A stretch of 35,178 bases of DNA. It comes from Bacillota bacterium (GTDB lineage Bacteria > Bacillota_A > Clostridia > Lachnospirales > Lachnospiraceae). Position numbers and translations under genes: made by a program. Location of the stretch: contig JAEZSL010000232.1 of the NCBI GenBank assembly GCA_023443925.1, forward strand, positions 1 through 35,178. The letters are read 5' to 3'. The notes under the pieces are model-generated. The model ran no database searches. It was not told the origin of the DNA and saw only the letters and a list, made by a program, of their open reading frames with translations. Below are positions 8,273 through 17,630 of this stretch, piece by piece (within the stretch, counting starts at the first letter, position 1; each line of letters opens with the position of its first letter).

Positions 8273-9766
8273 CTATTCCTGTGACGCATACATTAATATC
8301 TGCTCTTTCGTAGCCTGTGCTTTTGGAATATCGCAAACCAGCCTGCCGGAATTCATAACCAGGATCCGGTCACACATTCCCATGATCTCATCAATATCGG
8401 AAGAGATAAATACGATGGAAGCACCTTTTCTTACCATATCCACCATACAGTTATAGATATCGGTCTTAGAGGCAATGTCCACACCCCGGGTGGGTTCGTC
8501 CATTATGTAGATTTTCAGGCGGCTCATCATCCATCTGGCCACCGCCATTTTCTGTTGGTTTCCGCCGCTGTAGGTATCCACCATATCGTCTGCGTTGCCG
8601 GGTTTGATGCTGAGTTTTTCCACATAAGTTCCGGACACATCATGAAGAATATAGGAATCGATGATCATATGCTGGACAAACCGTTTTAAAGAAGAAACGG
8701 ATACATTATTCTGCAGATTCAGGCTTCCGAAGACGGAACTGTTGATGCGGTCTTCCGGCAGCAGGGCAATGCCCTCTTTAATGGCATCAAAGGGTTCCTT
8801 AATGGTAACCGGCCTTCCATTTACTTCAATGCTGCCGGCTGTGGGTTTTGTAACTCCGAAGATGCATTTGGCCAGTATGGAGCGGCCGGAGCCTACCAGA
8901 CCCGTAACACCAAGTATTTCTGATTTTTTCAGCTCAAAGTTGATATCGGATAATACGGTTCCAAAGGATAAATCCTTAACGGATAATATAGTTCCTCCCA
9001 GTGGCAGCTCAAGTTTGGGATAGCGTTTATGAACATTGGGCATGGCCATCATCTTAATTATCCCGTCCGTACTAATTTCTTTCACATTCCTGGTGCCCAC
9101 CACTTTACCTCTGTATATAACGGTAACCCGGTCTGCAATTCTTTTTATTTCATCCAGAGAGTGGGTAATATAGATAACCGCTTTGTTTCTGGCTTTCAGC
9201 TCTGCTATAATACGGAACAGGACTTCTTTTTCCTTTGCCGAAAACGTAGAAGAAGGTTCATCAAATATGATTATTTTTGCATCGGAAATATAAGCCTTGG
9301 CCATTTCTATGAGATGCTTTTCTGCAAAGCCCAGGGAACCCAGCAGATCAGCCGTATTCAGACTGATATTCAGGGAAGCGAACAAATCTCTGCAATCGGA
9401 AAAGAGTTTATCAAAGTCAATCCAGTGCAGTAAACTGTTTTTAAAAGGCATTTTATCTGCATAAACATTTTCGGCAACGGTCAGGTTAGGATAGAGTGCC
9501 ATTTCCTGCAGGACGGTATGTATACCCAGCTTCTTGGCTTCATAAACGGAGTTTACGTTTATTTCCCGGCCCTCCAGATAGATATGGCCGGTGTCCATCT
9601 TAAAGATACCGTTTATAACATTGATAATCATAGATTTGCCGGAACCGTTTTCTCCGATTAATGCATGCACTTCCCCATAGTATAAGTCCAGATTTATACC
9701 ACTAAGTGCAAAATCCTCACTCATATATTTATTAATATCTTTCAATAGCAATGCCGGTGTGCTCAT
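8273..9766 (-). CDS. Orphan sugar ABC transporter ATPase, RbsA/MglA-like (two ATPase domains)
   Basis: A 497-residue duplicated ATPase of the carbohydrate-uptake type 2 family, length as usual. First domain: Walker A GENGSGKS at about 38-45 (Met follows instead of Thr), Walker B IIFDEPSST, but the signature stretch reads LGFAEKH, far from the usual LSxGxQQ. Second domain: the usual degenerate Walker A (GLVGSGRS), a clear signature YSGGNQQK and Walker B IMDEPTRGVD. Start ATG 9766 has GGAGGT six bases upstream. No permease or binding protein lies on this strand. It follows the DeoR gene by 58 bases, so the two are probably cotranscribed. It may serve the divergent ChvE/GguB system as an alternative ATPase, or a permease elsewhere, or have a regulatory role. 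The pairing is inference. Confidence 0.85.
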   Translation of the reverse strand: MSTPALLLKDINKYMSEDFALSGINLDLYYGEVHALIGENGSGKSMIINVINGIFKMDTGHIYLEGREINVNSVYEAKKLGIHTVLQEMALYPNLTVAENVYADKMPFKNSLLHWIDFDKLFSDCRDLFASLNISLNTADLLGSLGFAEKHLIEMAKAYISDAKIIIFDEPSSTFSAKEKEVLFRIIAELKARNKAVIYITHSLDEIKRIADRVTVIYRGKVVGTRNVKEISTDGIIKMMAMPNVHKRYPKLELPLGGTILSVKDLSFGTVLSDINFELKKSEILGVTGLVGSGRSILAKCIFGVTKPTAGSIEVNGRPVTIKEPFDAIKEGIALLPEDRINSSVFGSLNLQNNVSVSSLKRFVQHMIIDSYILHDVSGTYVEKLSIKPGNADDMVDTYSGGNQQKMAVARWMMSRLKIYIMDEPTRGVDIASKTDIYNCMVDMVRKGASIVFISSDIDEIMGMCDRILVMNSGRLVCDIPKAQATKEQILMYASQE

Positions 9767-9824
9767 ACTGTGACCTCCGCCAGAATTCTATTACAGGTTC
9801 AATCCTTAGGTTATCCGGATTAAC

Positions 9825-10607
9825 TTAAACTTTGCCTTCAAAGGCATCTATTGATGTAAACAGCTGAATATTGCTGTTAAACAGTATATTCTTATAAACA
9901 TCCTTGATACGGGAATTCGTTATCAGCCGGTCAGCGATCTGATTGGCTTTCCCCACCCGGTAAAAAGAATTTTTTTCAAAAGCATCCGCGGTAAGTAGTA
10001 GGATCTTCTGGCTGGCATTTACAGCTGCTTCCTGGATAAGGGAGGCCATGTCAATGCTGGATACGGTTAAATCCAGCTCACCGGAGATGCCATCGATTTC
10101 TATAAAAAGTTTTGATACAAAAAACTGCTTTAAATTATTATTTGTCAGGGTTCCAAAAACCGCGTTATAACGGAAATCGATATCACCGCCAAGTAAAACT
10201 ACTTTGACAGATTTATTGGAGGACAACTCAGTGGCAATCGTAATATCGTTGGTTAAGATCGTAATGTTATTTTTAATTCCCAGCTTTTTTGCTATATACA
10301 GGTTAATAATACCATTGGTCAGCATAATGATATCACCGTCTTTAATGAGCTGAACCGCTATGTCTGCAATCTCCTGATAATCCGTAAGATTATGTCCTTC
10401 GAAGGGAAGAAGGGCTTCGTCTTCCTTATCATTCAAAACAGCTCCTCCGTGGGTTCTGGTAAGAAAGCCTTCGGACTCAAGTTTTTCAAGATCTCTGCGA
10501 ATCGTCACTTCGGAAACATTAAGCATGGAGCTTAACGCACTGACTTCAGCCTGCTGATTATTTGTAATGTAATTTTTAATGATGCGTATTCGCTCAATTG
10601 CAAACAT
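9825..10607 (-). CDS. DeoR/GlpR-family transcriptional regulator
   Basis: A 260-residue regulator. The N-terminal winged helix-turn-helix (about 17-55) includes VSEVTIRRDLEKLE and the family's typical THGGAVL wing. The C-terminal DeoRC sugar-phosphate sensor domain (about 70-235) has IMLTNG, ITILTND and LLGGD segments. Members usually repress sugar genes and are released by a phosphorylated sugar. Start: ATG 10607 has AAGGAA (10617-10622) nine bases upstream; an in-frame GTG at 10616 touches that site and is less likely. It is transcribed divergently from chvE-gguAB and upstream of the orphan ATPase, so it is the natural candidate to control both. The 10-bp repeats at 10901-10930 and an AAACGA copy at its own promoter are possible operators. 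Confidence 0.9.
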   Translation of the reverse strand: MFAIERIRIIKNYITNNQQAEVSALSSMLNVSEVTIRRDLEKLESEGFLTRTHGGAVLNDKEDEALLPFEGHNLTDYQEIADIAVQLIKDGDIIMLTNGIINLYIAKKLGIKNNITILTNDITIATELSSNKSVKVVLLGGDIDFRYNAVFGTLTNNNLKQFFVSKLFIEIDGISGELDLTVSSIDMASLIQEAAVNASQKILLLTADAFEKNSFYRVGKANQIADRLITNSRIKDVYKNILFNSNIQLFTSIDAFEGKV

Positions 10608-10703
10608 AGGTTGCACTTCCTTAAAATAGGATTTATACCCTTTAAATTTACAGTATTTACTGGCACTTCCTTTATTATATGGTTATTGCGGATATTCAGA
10701 TTA

Positions 10704-10732
10704 AGTATAAACGATTCATTTCAGAAAAGCAA
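10704..10732 (-). promoter_or_regulatory. Promoter of the deoR-type gene
   Basis: On the minus strand, TTGCTT and TATACT are separated by exactly 17 bases. An AAACGA (plus-strand 10709-10714) overlaps the -10 and resembles the middle repeat at 10911-10920, which would allow autoregulation. Confidence 0.6.
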
Positions 10733-10861
10733 CAGGAAACAAATAATAACAAATTGAAAGTAATCATAAATAAAAATAATCACTTCTTTGAAAGGGTTAT
10801 GTGTAATTTGGACATTATGCATAAGAAAATATGTTAAAATTTTATTTATTTAGTAGATATA

Positions 10862-10890
10862 TTGACAAAGAATATCGTGTATGATATTAT
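10862..10890 (+). promoter_or_regulatory. Promoter of the chvE-gguAB operon
   Basis: Consensus -35 TTGACA (10862-10867), 17-bp spacer and TATTAT -10 (10885-10890) with an upstream TG. Transcription should begin near 10897, giving a leader of about 120 bases. Upstream at 10815-10824 is a 10-bp palindrome, TTATGCATAA. Confidence 0.85.
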
Positions 10891-10897
10891 TCAATCA

Positions 10898-10930
10898 CGG
10901 AAACGTAAACAAACGAACATAAACGTAACA
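10898..10930 (+). promoter_or_regulatory. Three 10-bp direct repeats at the transcription start, likely operator (cre-like overlap)
   Basis: Units AAACGTAAAC, AAACGAACAT and AAACGTAACA follow each other at exactly 10-bp steps from 10901, one helical turn apart, and cover the predicted start. This suits DeoR-family repressors, which often bind AACGA-type repeats. The stretch 10898-10911 also fits a CcpA cre site at all but its first base, so catabolite repression is an alternative or addition. Confidence 0.6.
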
Positions 10931-11019
10931 CAAAAGACTACATAATACTCATGAAAATGCTTTTTTTGTTTACGGTTATCTGAAAACAGAACAATATCAA
11001 ATAAGGAGAGGGTATTCAC

Positions 11020-12087
11020 ATGAAATTGAAAAAATGGATTGCACTAGGATTAGCAGGTTTGATGCTTTTTTCACTGACCGGATGCGCACAGGGCAGCAAT
11101 GATAAACTGGTTGGTGTTGCCATGCCTACGAAGTCATCCCAACGCTGGATTCAGGACGGGGATAACATGAAGAAACAGCTGGAGGAAAAAGGTTATAAGG
11201 TGGATCTTCAATATGGGGAAGATAACATTGATAATCAGGTAGCACAGATTGAGAATATGATTTCAAAAGGTGCTAAAGTACTTGTTATTGCGTCCATCGA
11301 CGGCGAAGCATTAACCGATGTACTGCAAAAGGCTGCAGATGCCGGGATTAAAGTAATTGCTTACGACAGACTGATTAAAAATACAGACAATGTATCCTAT
11401 TACGCTACTTTTGATAATTTTAAAGTAGGAGTTTTACAGGCTGAGTCAATTGTAAAAGGTCTCGATCTTGCCAATCAGGCAGGGCCTTTTAACATCGAGT
11501 TATTTGGCGGTTCTCCGGACGACAACAATGCGTACTTCTTCTATGAAGGCGCCATGTCGGTGCTGCAGCCCTATATCGACGAAGGCAAATTGGTAGTTAA
11601 GAGCGGTCAGACCGGTATGGATAAGGTTTCAACCCTTCGCTGGGACGGTGCTACCGCACAGGCCAGAATGGATAATGTCTTAAGTGCCTTTTACACCTCC
11701 GACCGGGTACATGCGGTTTTATCACCCTATGACGGTATTTCCATCGGTGTTTTATCTTCTTTAAAGAGCATCGGCTATGGTTCCGGGGATATGCCCATGC
11801 CTGTTGTTTCCGGTCAGGATGCGGAGATTCCATCCGTGAAATCCATTATTGCCGGAGAACAGTACTCTACAATCTTTAAGGATACAAGAACACTGGCGGA
11901 GAAATGCGTAAAGATGGTGGATGCCGTATTTAGCGGAACCGAACCGGAAATTAATGATACCGAAACCTATAATAATGGCAATATAGTTGTTCCCTCCTAT
12001 CTTTGTGATCCGGTAACCGTGGATAAATCAAATTATAAAGAAGCATTAATTGATTCCGGTTATTACAAAGAAACAGATTTACAGTAA
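11020..12087 (+). CDS. chvE: ChvE-like multiple-monosaccharide-binding lipoprotein
   Basis: Extracellular sugar-binding lipoprotein feeding the GguAB importer. The 355-residue precursor has a Lys-rich start, a hydrophobic segment and a lipobox LTGC with Cys22, so it is anchored to the outer face of the membrane. The body is a type I periplasmic-binding fold (peripla_BP_4) with [18 protein letters not shown] and [11 protein letters not shown] segments characteristic of the ChvE group rather than RbsB. Start ATG 11020 has AAGGAGAG upstream. First gene of a three-gene operon with a promoter at 10862 and a stem-loop behind it at 12134 that may raise its level over the membrane genes. The sugar cannot be read from sequence; ChvE relatives bind galactose, glucose, xylose or arabinose. 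Confidence 0.9.
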   Translation: MKLKKWIALGLAGLMLFSLTGCAQGSNDKLVGVAMPTKSSQRWIQDGDNMKKQLEEKGYKVDLQYGEDNIDNQVAQIENMISKGAKVLVIASIDGEALTDVLQKAADAGIKVIAYDRLIKNTDNVSYYATFDNFKVGVLQAESIVKGLDLANQAGPFNIELFGGSPDDNNAYFFYEGAMSVLQPYIDEGKLVVKSGQTGMDKVSTLRWDGATAQARMDNVLSAFYTSDRVHAVLSPYDGISIGVLSSLKSIGYGSGDMPMPVVSGQDAEIPSVKSIIAGEQYSTIFKDTRTLAEKCVKMVDAVFSGTEPEINDTETYNNGNIVVPSYLCDPVTVDKSNYKEALIDSGYYKETDLQ

Positions 12088-12133
12088 TTAAGAAGCATAC
12101 AAAAAGCTTCGGTGCATTCGGTTTATTTATTCC

Positions 12134-12184
12134 GTGCAGGATCCTGCGGTAACAGCTTACGGTATCTTTAGCAGGACCCTGCAC
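12134..12184 (+). other. Stem-loop between chvE and gguA (mRNA stabiliser or partial terminator)
   Basis: A 14-base arm (12134-12147, GTGCAGGATCCTGC) pairs with 12171-12184 with one mismatch, around a 23-base loop. No T-run follows, so complete termination is unlikely. A hairpin here is common after binding-protein genes, where it protects the upstream message and lowers downstream expression. Confidence 0.7.
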
Positions 12185-12209
12185 AATCTTCGTATAAGGA
12201 GCTAAAATT

Positions 12210-13751
12210 ATGTCTGATTATTTATTGGAAATGAAGGAAATAACAAAAACATTTTCCAGCCTAAAGGCATTGGACCTGGTCAACCTGAAAGTAAAAAAAG
12301 GACAGATCCATGCACTGGTAGGAGAAAACGGCGCCGGCAAATCCACTCTGATGAATGTACTAAGCGGGGTTTATCCCCATGGTTCATATACCGGTGAAAT
12401 TTTATTTGACGGTTCAGTTTGCAGCTTTAAATCCATTAAGGACAGTGAAAAGAAAGGTATTGTAATTATACATCAGGAACTGGCCCTGATTCCTTACCTC
12501 TCCATTGCCGAAAATGTGTTTCTGGGTAATGAGCAGGCTAAGGCAGGTGTCATTGACTGGGATAAGACCATACACAATACAAAAGGACTCCTGGAAAAAG
12601 TGAGGTTAACGGAAAACCCCAATACCCTGGTTGCCAACATCGGTGTCGGCAAACAGCAGCTGGTGGAAATCGCCAGAGCACTGGCAAAAGAAGTCAGACT
12701 CCTGATTCTGGATGAGCCTACGGCAGCCCTTAATGATGACGACAGTGAGAACCTGTTGAATTTATTATTAGAATTAAAAGAACATGGAGTTACCTCCATT
12801 ATTATTTCCCATAAATTAAATGAAGTAAATAAGATTGCAGATGAAATTACGGTAATCCGAGACGGTAAATCAATACAGACTTTAACAAAAGGCAGGGACG
12901 AAATAACAGAAGATATTATTATAAAGGGTATGGTGGGCCGTGATTTGGAGAACCGGTATCCCCCACGTACACCCAAAATAGGTAATGTTGTTTTGGAAGT
13001 GAAAGACTGGACAGTATACCATCCGCAGAATGCAGACAGAATTGTCATCGATCATGTGAATTTTAATTTACGAAGTGGCGAAATCGTTGGTTTTGCCGGG
13101 CTTATGGGTGCGGGCCGTACGGAACTGGCCATGAGTATTTTCGGTAAATCCTATGGACAGAAAATATCCGGCAGCTTAAAAATAAATGGAAAAGATACAA
13201 ACTTAGATTCGGTCAGCAAAGCAATTGACAGCGGCATTGCATATGTAACGGAAGATAGAAAGAATTATGGGCTGGTATTAATTGATAATATTAAAAATAA
13301 TGTATCTCTTTCGAATTTAAAGAAATTAAGTAATCAGTATGTGATAAATCCTCATGAAGAAATTGTGGTTTCTGAAGAGTACCGTAAGAAATTTAATATC
13401 AAATCCTCCAGTATCCTGCACAAAACCGGCAACCTAAGCGGCGGAAACCAGCAAAAAGTTGTCTTAAGCAAATGGATCTTTACAGACCCGGATATCCTGA
13501 TCCTGGACGAACCGACCAGAGGTATAGATGTAGGCGCCAAGTACGAGATCTATACCATTATCAATCAGCTGGCGGAGGAAGGAAAGTCAATTCTTGTTAT
13601 TTCCTCGGAAATGCCTGATTTGCTTGGTATGTGCGACCGGATCTATGTGGTGAATGAAGGCGGGATAGCAGGTGAACTGCCAAGAGAAGAAGCCTCGCAG
13701 GAGAGTATCATGAGATGTATTATGCGTCATAACAAGGAGGTAAAGATATGA
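12210..13751 (+). CDS. gguA: Multiple-monosaccharide ABC transporter ATPase
   Basis: A 513-residue duplicated ATPase that powers sugar import through GguB. Domain 1: Walker [10 protein letters not shown] at about 38-46, a [13 protein letters not shown] signature region and Walker [12 protein letters not shown]. Domain 2: degenerate Walker [10 protein letters not shown], signature [11 protein letters not shown] and Walker [13 protein letters not shown], the normal asymmetry of this family. Start ATG 12210 has AAGGAG nine bases upstream. It overlaps the permease gene by four bases, which implies translational coupling. Its assignment to the GguA group rests on the ChvE-type binding protein and the MmsB/GguB-type permease beside it. 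It is clearly more canonical in domain 1 than the orphan ATPase at 8273-9766. Confidence 0.92.
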   Translation: MSDYLLEMKEITKTFSSLKALDLVNLKVKKGQIHALVGENGAGKSTLMNVLSGVYPHGSYTGEILFDGSVCSFKSIKDSEKKGIVIIHQELALIPYLSIAENVFLGNEQAKAGVIDWDKTIHNTKGLLEKVRLTENPNTLVANIGVGKQQLVEIARALAKEVRLLILDEPTAALNDDDSENLLNLLLELKEHGVTSIIISHKLNEVNKIADEITVIRDGKSIQTLTKGRDEITEDIIIKGMVGRDLENRYPPRTPKIGNVVLEVKDWTVYHPQNADRIVIDHVNFNLRSGEIVGFAGLMGAGRTELAMSIFGKSYGQKISGSLKINGKDTNLDSVSKAIDSGIAYVTEDRKNYGLVLIDNIKNNVSLSNLKKLSNQYVINPHEEIVVSEEYRKKFNIKSSSILHKTGNLSGGNQQKVVLSKWIFTDPDILILDEPTRGIDVGAKYEIYTIINQLAEEGKSILVISSEMPDLLGMCDRIYVVNEGGIAGELPREEASQESIMRCIMRHNKEVKI

Positions 13752-14923
13752 ATCTTACAACAATAAAGACAATTATCAGAAATAATATCCGTGAGTATGC
13801 CATGGTTCTGGCACTGGTTGTTATTATGATTCTGTTTCAGATCCTGACCGGCGGCGTTCTCTTCATGCCTTTGAATATTACCAATATTATATTGCAGAAC
13901 AGCTATGTATTAATTCTGGCGGTAGGTATGCTTTTAGTTATATTAACCGGTAACGTCGATCTGTCCGTGGGGTCTGTTGCTGCATTTATCGGTGCGGTAG
14001 CGGCGGTCTTTATGGTAAATTACAAAATGCCGGTCATCCTTGCAGTACCCCTTTGCCTTATTATCGGAGCCCTGGTGGGAGCCTGGCAGGGTTTCTGGAT
14101 TGCCTACCGGCGGATTCCGGCTTTCATCGTAACCCTTGCCGGCATGCTGGTATTCCGGGGATTAACCATGGTAATTCTGAAAGGCCAGACCTTGTCCCCT
14201 TTTGAGGTGTCTTTCCAGGTTATTGCCAACGGCTTTTTGCCGGAAACCTTGAAACTGGGTAATCTGAATATGATTGCAATAGGGATCGGAATTTTGCTCT
14301 CCCTGATTTTTATATATGTGGAATTAAAGAGTGTGAAAAATAAGAAAAGGTATAATTTCGAAGTACTGCCCTCAGGTTTTACCATTGCCAAGATTGTGAT
14401 TATTGTTACTTCCATTAATCTTCTGACTTACAGCCTGGCTGCCTATAAGGGAATACCTCTTGTACTTATCTTAATTGCCAGTTTAATTGCAATCTATACT
14501 TTTGTGACCCAGAAAACCATCCTGGGCCGCCATATTTATGCCCTGGGAGGAAATGAAAAAGCCGCCAGGCTGTCCGGTATTAAAATCAAACATGTAAAAT
14601 TCTTTGTTTTCGTCAATATGGGTGTATTGGCTGCCCTGGCCGGCCTGGTAGTTGCCGGACGCTTAAATGCCGCTACACCGAAAGCCGGAACCAATTTTGA
14701 ACTCGATGCCATTGCGGCCTGTTTTATCGGAGGTGCTTCCGCTTCCGGCGGTATCGGCAAAATCGTAGGTGCCATTATCGGTGCCCTGTTTATGGGTGTT
14801 CTCAATAACGGTATGTCCATTAAAGGCGTTGGCATTGACTGGCAGCAGGCAATTAAGGGCATGGTTCTATTGGGAGCAGTTGCCTTTGATGTTTATAACA
14901 AATCAAAATCCTCTGCGGAGTAA
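13748..14923 (+). CDS. gguB: Multiple-monosaccharide ABC transporter permease
   Basis: A 391-residue integral membrane protein of the RbsC/XylH/GguB family, with about ten hydrophobic segments. The family hallmark [15 protein letters not shown] appears around residues 66-80, and a second conserved stretch ([13 protein letters not shown], then [13 protein letters not shown]) lies near the C-terminus. It is longer than RbsC (about 320), as expected for the GguB/XylH subgroup, with the extra loop around residues 185-215. The start ATG overlaps the gguA stop (ATATGA) and has AAGGAGG upstream. It completes the importer. A bidirectional terminator follows. Between 14924 and 15067 nothing else was recognised. 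Confidence 0.93.
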   Translation: MNLTTIKTIIRNNIREYAMVLALVVIMILFQILTGGVLFMPLNITNIILQNSYVLILAVGMLLVILTGNVDLSVGSVAAFIGAVAAVFMVNYKMPVILAVPLCLIIGALVGAWQGFWIAYRRIPAFIVTLAGMLVFRGLTMVILKGQTLSPFEVSFQVIANGFLPETLKLGNLNMIAIGIGILLSLIFIYVELKSVKNKKRYNFEVLPSGFTIAKIVIIVTSINLLTYSLAAYKGIPLVLILIASLIAIYTFVTQKTILGRHIYALGGNEKAARLSGIKIKHVKFFVFVNMGVLAALAGLVVAGRLNAATPKAGTNFELDAIAACFIGGASASGGIGKIVGAIIGALFMGVLNNGMSIKGVGIDWQQAIKGMVLLGAVAFDVYNKSKSSAE

Positions 14924-15067
14924 GAGGGTAATGGACAGATCTACATATAAGTTTGGAGATATCTTGTTTAAGATGCAGGGAGTAGTTTAAACATATTAGT
15001 TATTTGAGCTATGAAAAACAGGTTGTAAAGAATAAGAAGTTATATAAGCTGTTAGTAAAGTTAAAAT

Positions 15068-15121
15068 AATCCCTCTAAAGGAGACAGTGTAAATACACAA
15101 ACTACCTTGGAGGGATTGTTT
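15068..15121. terminator. Bidirectional terminator between gguB and flagellin
   Basis: AATCCCTC (15068-15075) pairs perfectly with GAGGGATT (15110-15117), and the stem extends through AAGG/CCTT. On the plus strand it is followed by GTTTTA; on the minus strand by ATTTTAAC. It serves convergent genes on both sides. Confidence 0.7.
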
Positions 15122-15185
15122 TATGTTCAAAAAACCAGATTTACCATGGAGAGAAGTTACGTGCTTATAAGGCGGAAATCAATTA

Positions 15186-17408
15186 TTACTGTAATAATGA
15201 CAAAACGCCTTGTGCCGACTGGTTGGCCTGAGCCAGCATGGATTGGGTTACCTGTTCTAAAATATTGCTTTTGGAATACCGGACCATCTCCTCTGCCATA
15301 TCCGTATCCCGGAGTCTGCTTTCAGAACTCTGCAGGTTTTCCGAAATATTATCTGCATTTCCAATGGCATGTTCCAACCGGTTCTGGTAGGCACCAACGC
15401 CGGAGCGGTTGGAGGAAACCAGATCAATGGCTTTTTGGATAGAAGTAATGCTTGCTTGTGCAGCTGCCCGGCTGCTGATATTATTCTGGAAGATACCAAG
15501 GTTTATGGTATTAATCTTTCCCACATATAGCTTGATATCCTGGTTTGCGTTGGCACCGGACTGTATGATCAGGGGGTCTTCTTCCTTAGGCTTTACTCCG
15601 TATATAAAAGATGTAGCAGTATTTCCGGAAAGAATAGAATTTTCGTAAATATTACCCACGGACATGGAGGCACCGGTGGACTGGATGGATAAGGTAGTAT
15701 TGGCAAACTGAGTCTGGAAATCATTTATCATACCGGCTACATAATTGTCGATAGCAGTCTGATATCCTATAGGATCACTGGGATAATCAACAGACTTAGG
15801 CCGTGAGGAATCACCTGTATTATTTCTGGTAAAGCTGACATTAATACTGTCGGAGGAACCACTTTGAAAATGAAGATTCAGTGTATTACCTGATCCGTTC
15901 CGGAAAAAGGCATCGATTGCATTTATTCCTGTGGTATCTAACTCAAAGGTACTTCCGCCACAGTTGATTTGATACCCGGGAGGGCTGACTGTATAGGACA
16001 GAGAAGCCGCTGCCGCTGTAAGCGAATCAAAGTCCAGCCCCAGACTGTCCCTTTGAGTTTCGAATGAAAGGTTTGTACTGCTTATGGCAGCGGTTGTCAT
16101 AACACCGGGATGATCCAGGGTAACCTGCGCCAGAGCAGGAGAATTTATAACAGCAGGCATATTTACATTATTAAGCCCTGCGATTACCTCCTCCATTGAG
16201 GCTTCTTCACTGATGGTAAAGGTAAAAGCGATATCAGTATCCATGCATTTAAAGGTAACTTTTGTGTCTGAACCGATCCCTTTTCCGGTTGTAAAATCAA
16301 CTCCCTTACTGCTTCCATTATAAAACGGAGGGTTAAAATCTAAATCCCCCCAGGCAACGGCAGCATTATTATTTAACCATATGCCTGTTGTATCGGCATG
16401 GATGATAGACGGTGAGTCCACATTATCTTTGTTGGAGTTTGTAATTGCGATACTTGTAGTAATGCGCTGCAGATCATATACCGCCTTTATGTTTTGTGTG
16501 GAGTCGATTTTGCTTTCCCAGCTGGATTTGGAACCTGCACCCGATGCCTTCAGATTATCGATTACATCATCAAAGGTATCTCCGCTTACCACATAGAAAC
16601 CAATCTGGGAACCCTTGTGTGCCAGGGAATATAAGCCTTCCTGGGGATTCGCCTTGTTAAGGGGAGAGCCGTCCTCCCCCAGAATATCGCTCCAGCTGTA
16701 GGTATAATCATCTATTTGAATCTTGGAACTATCTGCCTGAATATCATACTTTTTTGAAATATCAGGGATATTCGTTCCTTTCTCTTTTGTAAAATAAAGC
16801 TTTGTACCATGTACAGTTTCCAGAATATAGTCACCGTCCTTGGGATTTGCCGCTGCAAGGGTGTCAGTGCCGCCTGACAGGATAAACTTACTCCAGTCAT
16901 ACCGGACACCCTGGTATACAATTCCGCCGTATTTATCGTCATTGGTAGTGAATATCTTAATGTCTTCCGGGGTTCCTCCTACGCTTACAGTATCATCATT
17001 AATTATTTTCTGGGTATTAAATTCTGTTTGTCTGGAAATTCTGTTAACTTCCTTTTTTAATGCCTGATATTCGTCATTAATTAACCCTCTGTCCTCATCG
17101 GTGTAAGTGTCTGTTGCAGACTGAACGGATAACTCCCGCATTCTCTGCAAAATACTGTGAACCTCATTATAAGCACCATCAGCAGTCTGCAAAAGAGATA
17201 ATCCATCCTGCATATTTTGGGATGCCTGATTCAGTCCACGGATTTGTCCCCGCATTTTTTCGGAAATGGATAGTTCCGCAGCATTATCTGCGGCTCTGCT
17301 AATTCGATAGCCGGAGCCTAGCTTTTCCATAGACTTTGCTTTGTTTGTTGAATTAATGCCCAACTGCCGGTTCGAAAAATTAGCTATTAGATTATGCTGT
17401 ATAATCAT
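15186..17408 (-). CDS. Flagellin with a very large central domain
   Basis: The filament subunit, exported by the flagellar system and so without a signal peptide. Conserved ends: the N-terminal D0/D1 helices (about 1-140, with KLGSGYRISRAADNAAELSISEKMRGQIRGL-type sequence running 29-59) and the C-terminal D1/D0 helices (about 640-740, with LRDTDMAEEMVRYSK and QANQSAQGVLSLL). Between them lie about 500 residues of surface-exposed D2/D3 material, against almost none in short clostridial flagellins. This insert holds an internal repeat: 170-205 and 237-272 share a YxWS...L...ANPxxGxY...G...F pattern. Start ATG 17408 has CGGAGG upstream. No other flagellar gene is near. Its promoter was not found with confidence. 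No HExxH motif was seen, so it is not a flagellinolysin. Confidence 0.94.
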   Translation of the reverse strand: MIIQHNLIANFSNRQLGINSTNKAKSMEKLGSGYRISRAADNAAELSISEKMRGQIRGLNQASQNMQDGLSLLQTADGAYNEVHSILQRMRELSVQSATDTYTDEDRGLINDEYQALKKEVNRISRQTEFNTQKIINDDTVSVGGTPEDIKIFTTNDDKYGGIVYQGVRYDWSKFILSGGTDTLAAANPKDGDYILETVHGTKLYFTKEKGTNIPDISKKYDIQADSSKIQIDDYTYSWSDILGEDGSPLNKANPQEGLYSLAHKGSQIGFYVVSGDTFDDVIDNLKASGAGSKSSWESKIDSTQNIKAVYDLQRITTSIAITNSNKDNVDSPSIIHADTTGIWLNNNAAVAWGDLDFNPPFYNGSSKGVDFTTGKGIGSDTKVTFKCMDTDIAFTFTISEEASMEEVIAGLNNVNMPAVINSPALAQVTLDHPGVMTTAAISSTNLSFETQRDSLGLDFDSLTAAAASLSYTVSPPGYQINCGGSTFELDTTGINAIDAFFRNGSGNTLNLHFQSGSSDSINVSFTRNNTGDSSRPKSVDYPSDPIGYQTAIDNYVAGMINDFQTQFANTTLSIQSTGASMSVGNIYENSILSGNTATSFIYGVKPKEEDPLIIQSGANANQDIKLYVGKINTINLGIFQNNISSRAAAQASITSIQKAIDLVSSNRSGVGAYQNRLEHAIGNADNISENLQSSESRLRDTDMAEEMVRYSKSNILEQVTQSMLAQANQSAQGVLSLLQ

Positions 17409-17560
17409 GGTCTGCCTCCGGTAAAATTATTAAATACCTGATGAATTCCTAATATAAAACGAATTACTGCTAAACTTTATTGCCTCTTGCCCTGAAAATA
17501 AATACTGTAAAGCTTATAAATAACTCCGGATTATAAAGCTTTATAGAATAAAAAACATAT

Positions 17561-17630
17561 GTAAACCTATAAAGTAAACCTATAAATGTAAACCCATAAA
17601 AGTAAACCTATAAAATATAAACCGATAAGA
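17561..17630. repeat. Five ~14-bp tandem repeats in the flagellin/staygreen gap
   Basis: The unit GTAAACCTATAAA recurs five times in 17561-17630 with small changes: CTATAAA, CTATAAAT, CCATAAAA, CTATAAAAT, and finally ATAAACCGATAAGA. The last copy has become the CCGATAA -10 of the sigma-D-like promoter. Confidence 0.8.
17603..17628 (+). promoter_or_regulatory. Sigma-D (sigma-28)-like promoter facing the staygreen gene
   Basis: TAAA (17603-17606), exactly 15 bases, then CCGATAA (17622-17628) matches the motility sigma factor consensus. It points away from flagellin and toward the gene at 17985, leaving a leader of about 350 bases. It lies in a repeat rich in TAAA, so chance is possible. Confidence 0.4.

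Noticed and set aside
15107..15442. Plus-strand 111-codon open frame near the flagellin 3' end
   Set aside because: It starts inside the bidirectional terminator and runs antisense to the conserved flagellin C-terminus.
15186..17408. Flagellinolysin (flagellin with a metallopeptidase insert)
   Set aside because: The large insert suggested it, but no HExxH zinc motif is present anywhere in the protein.
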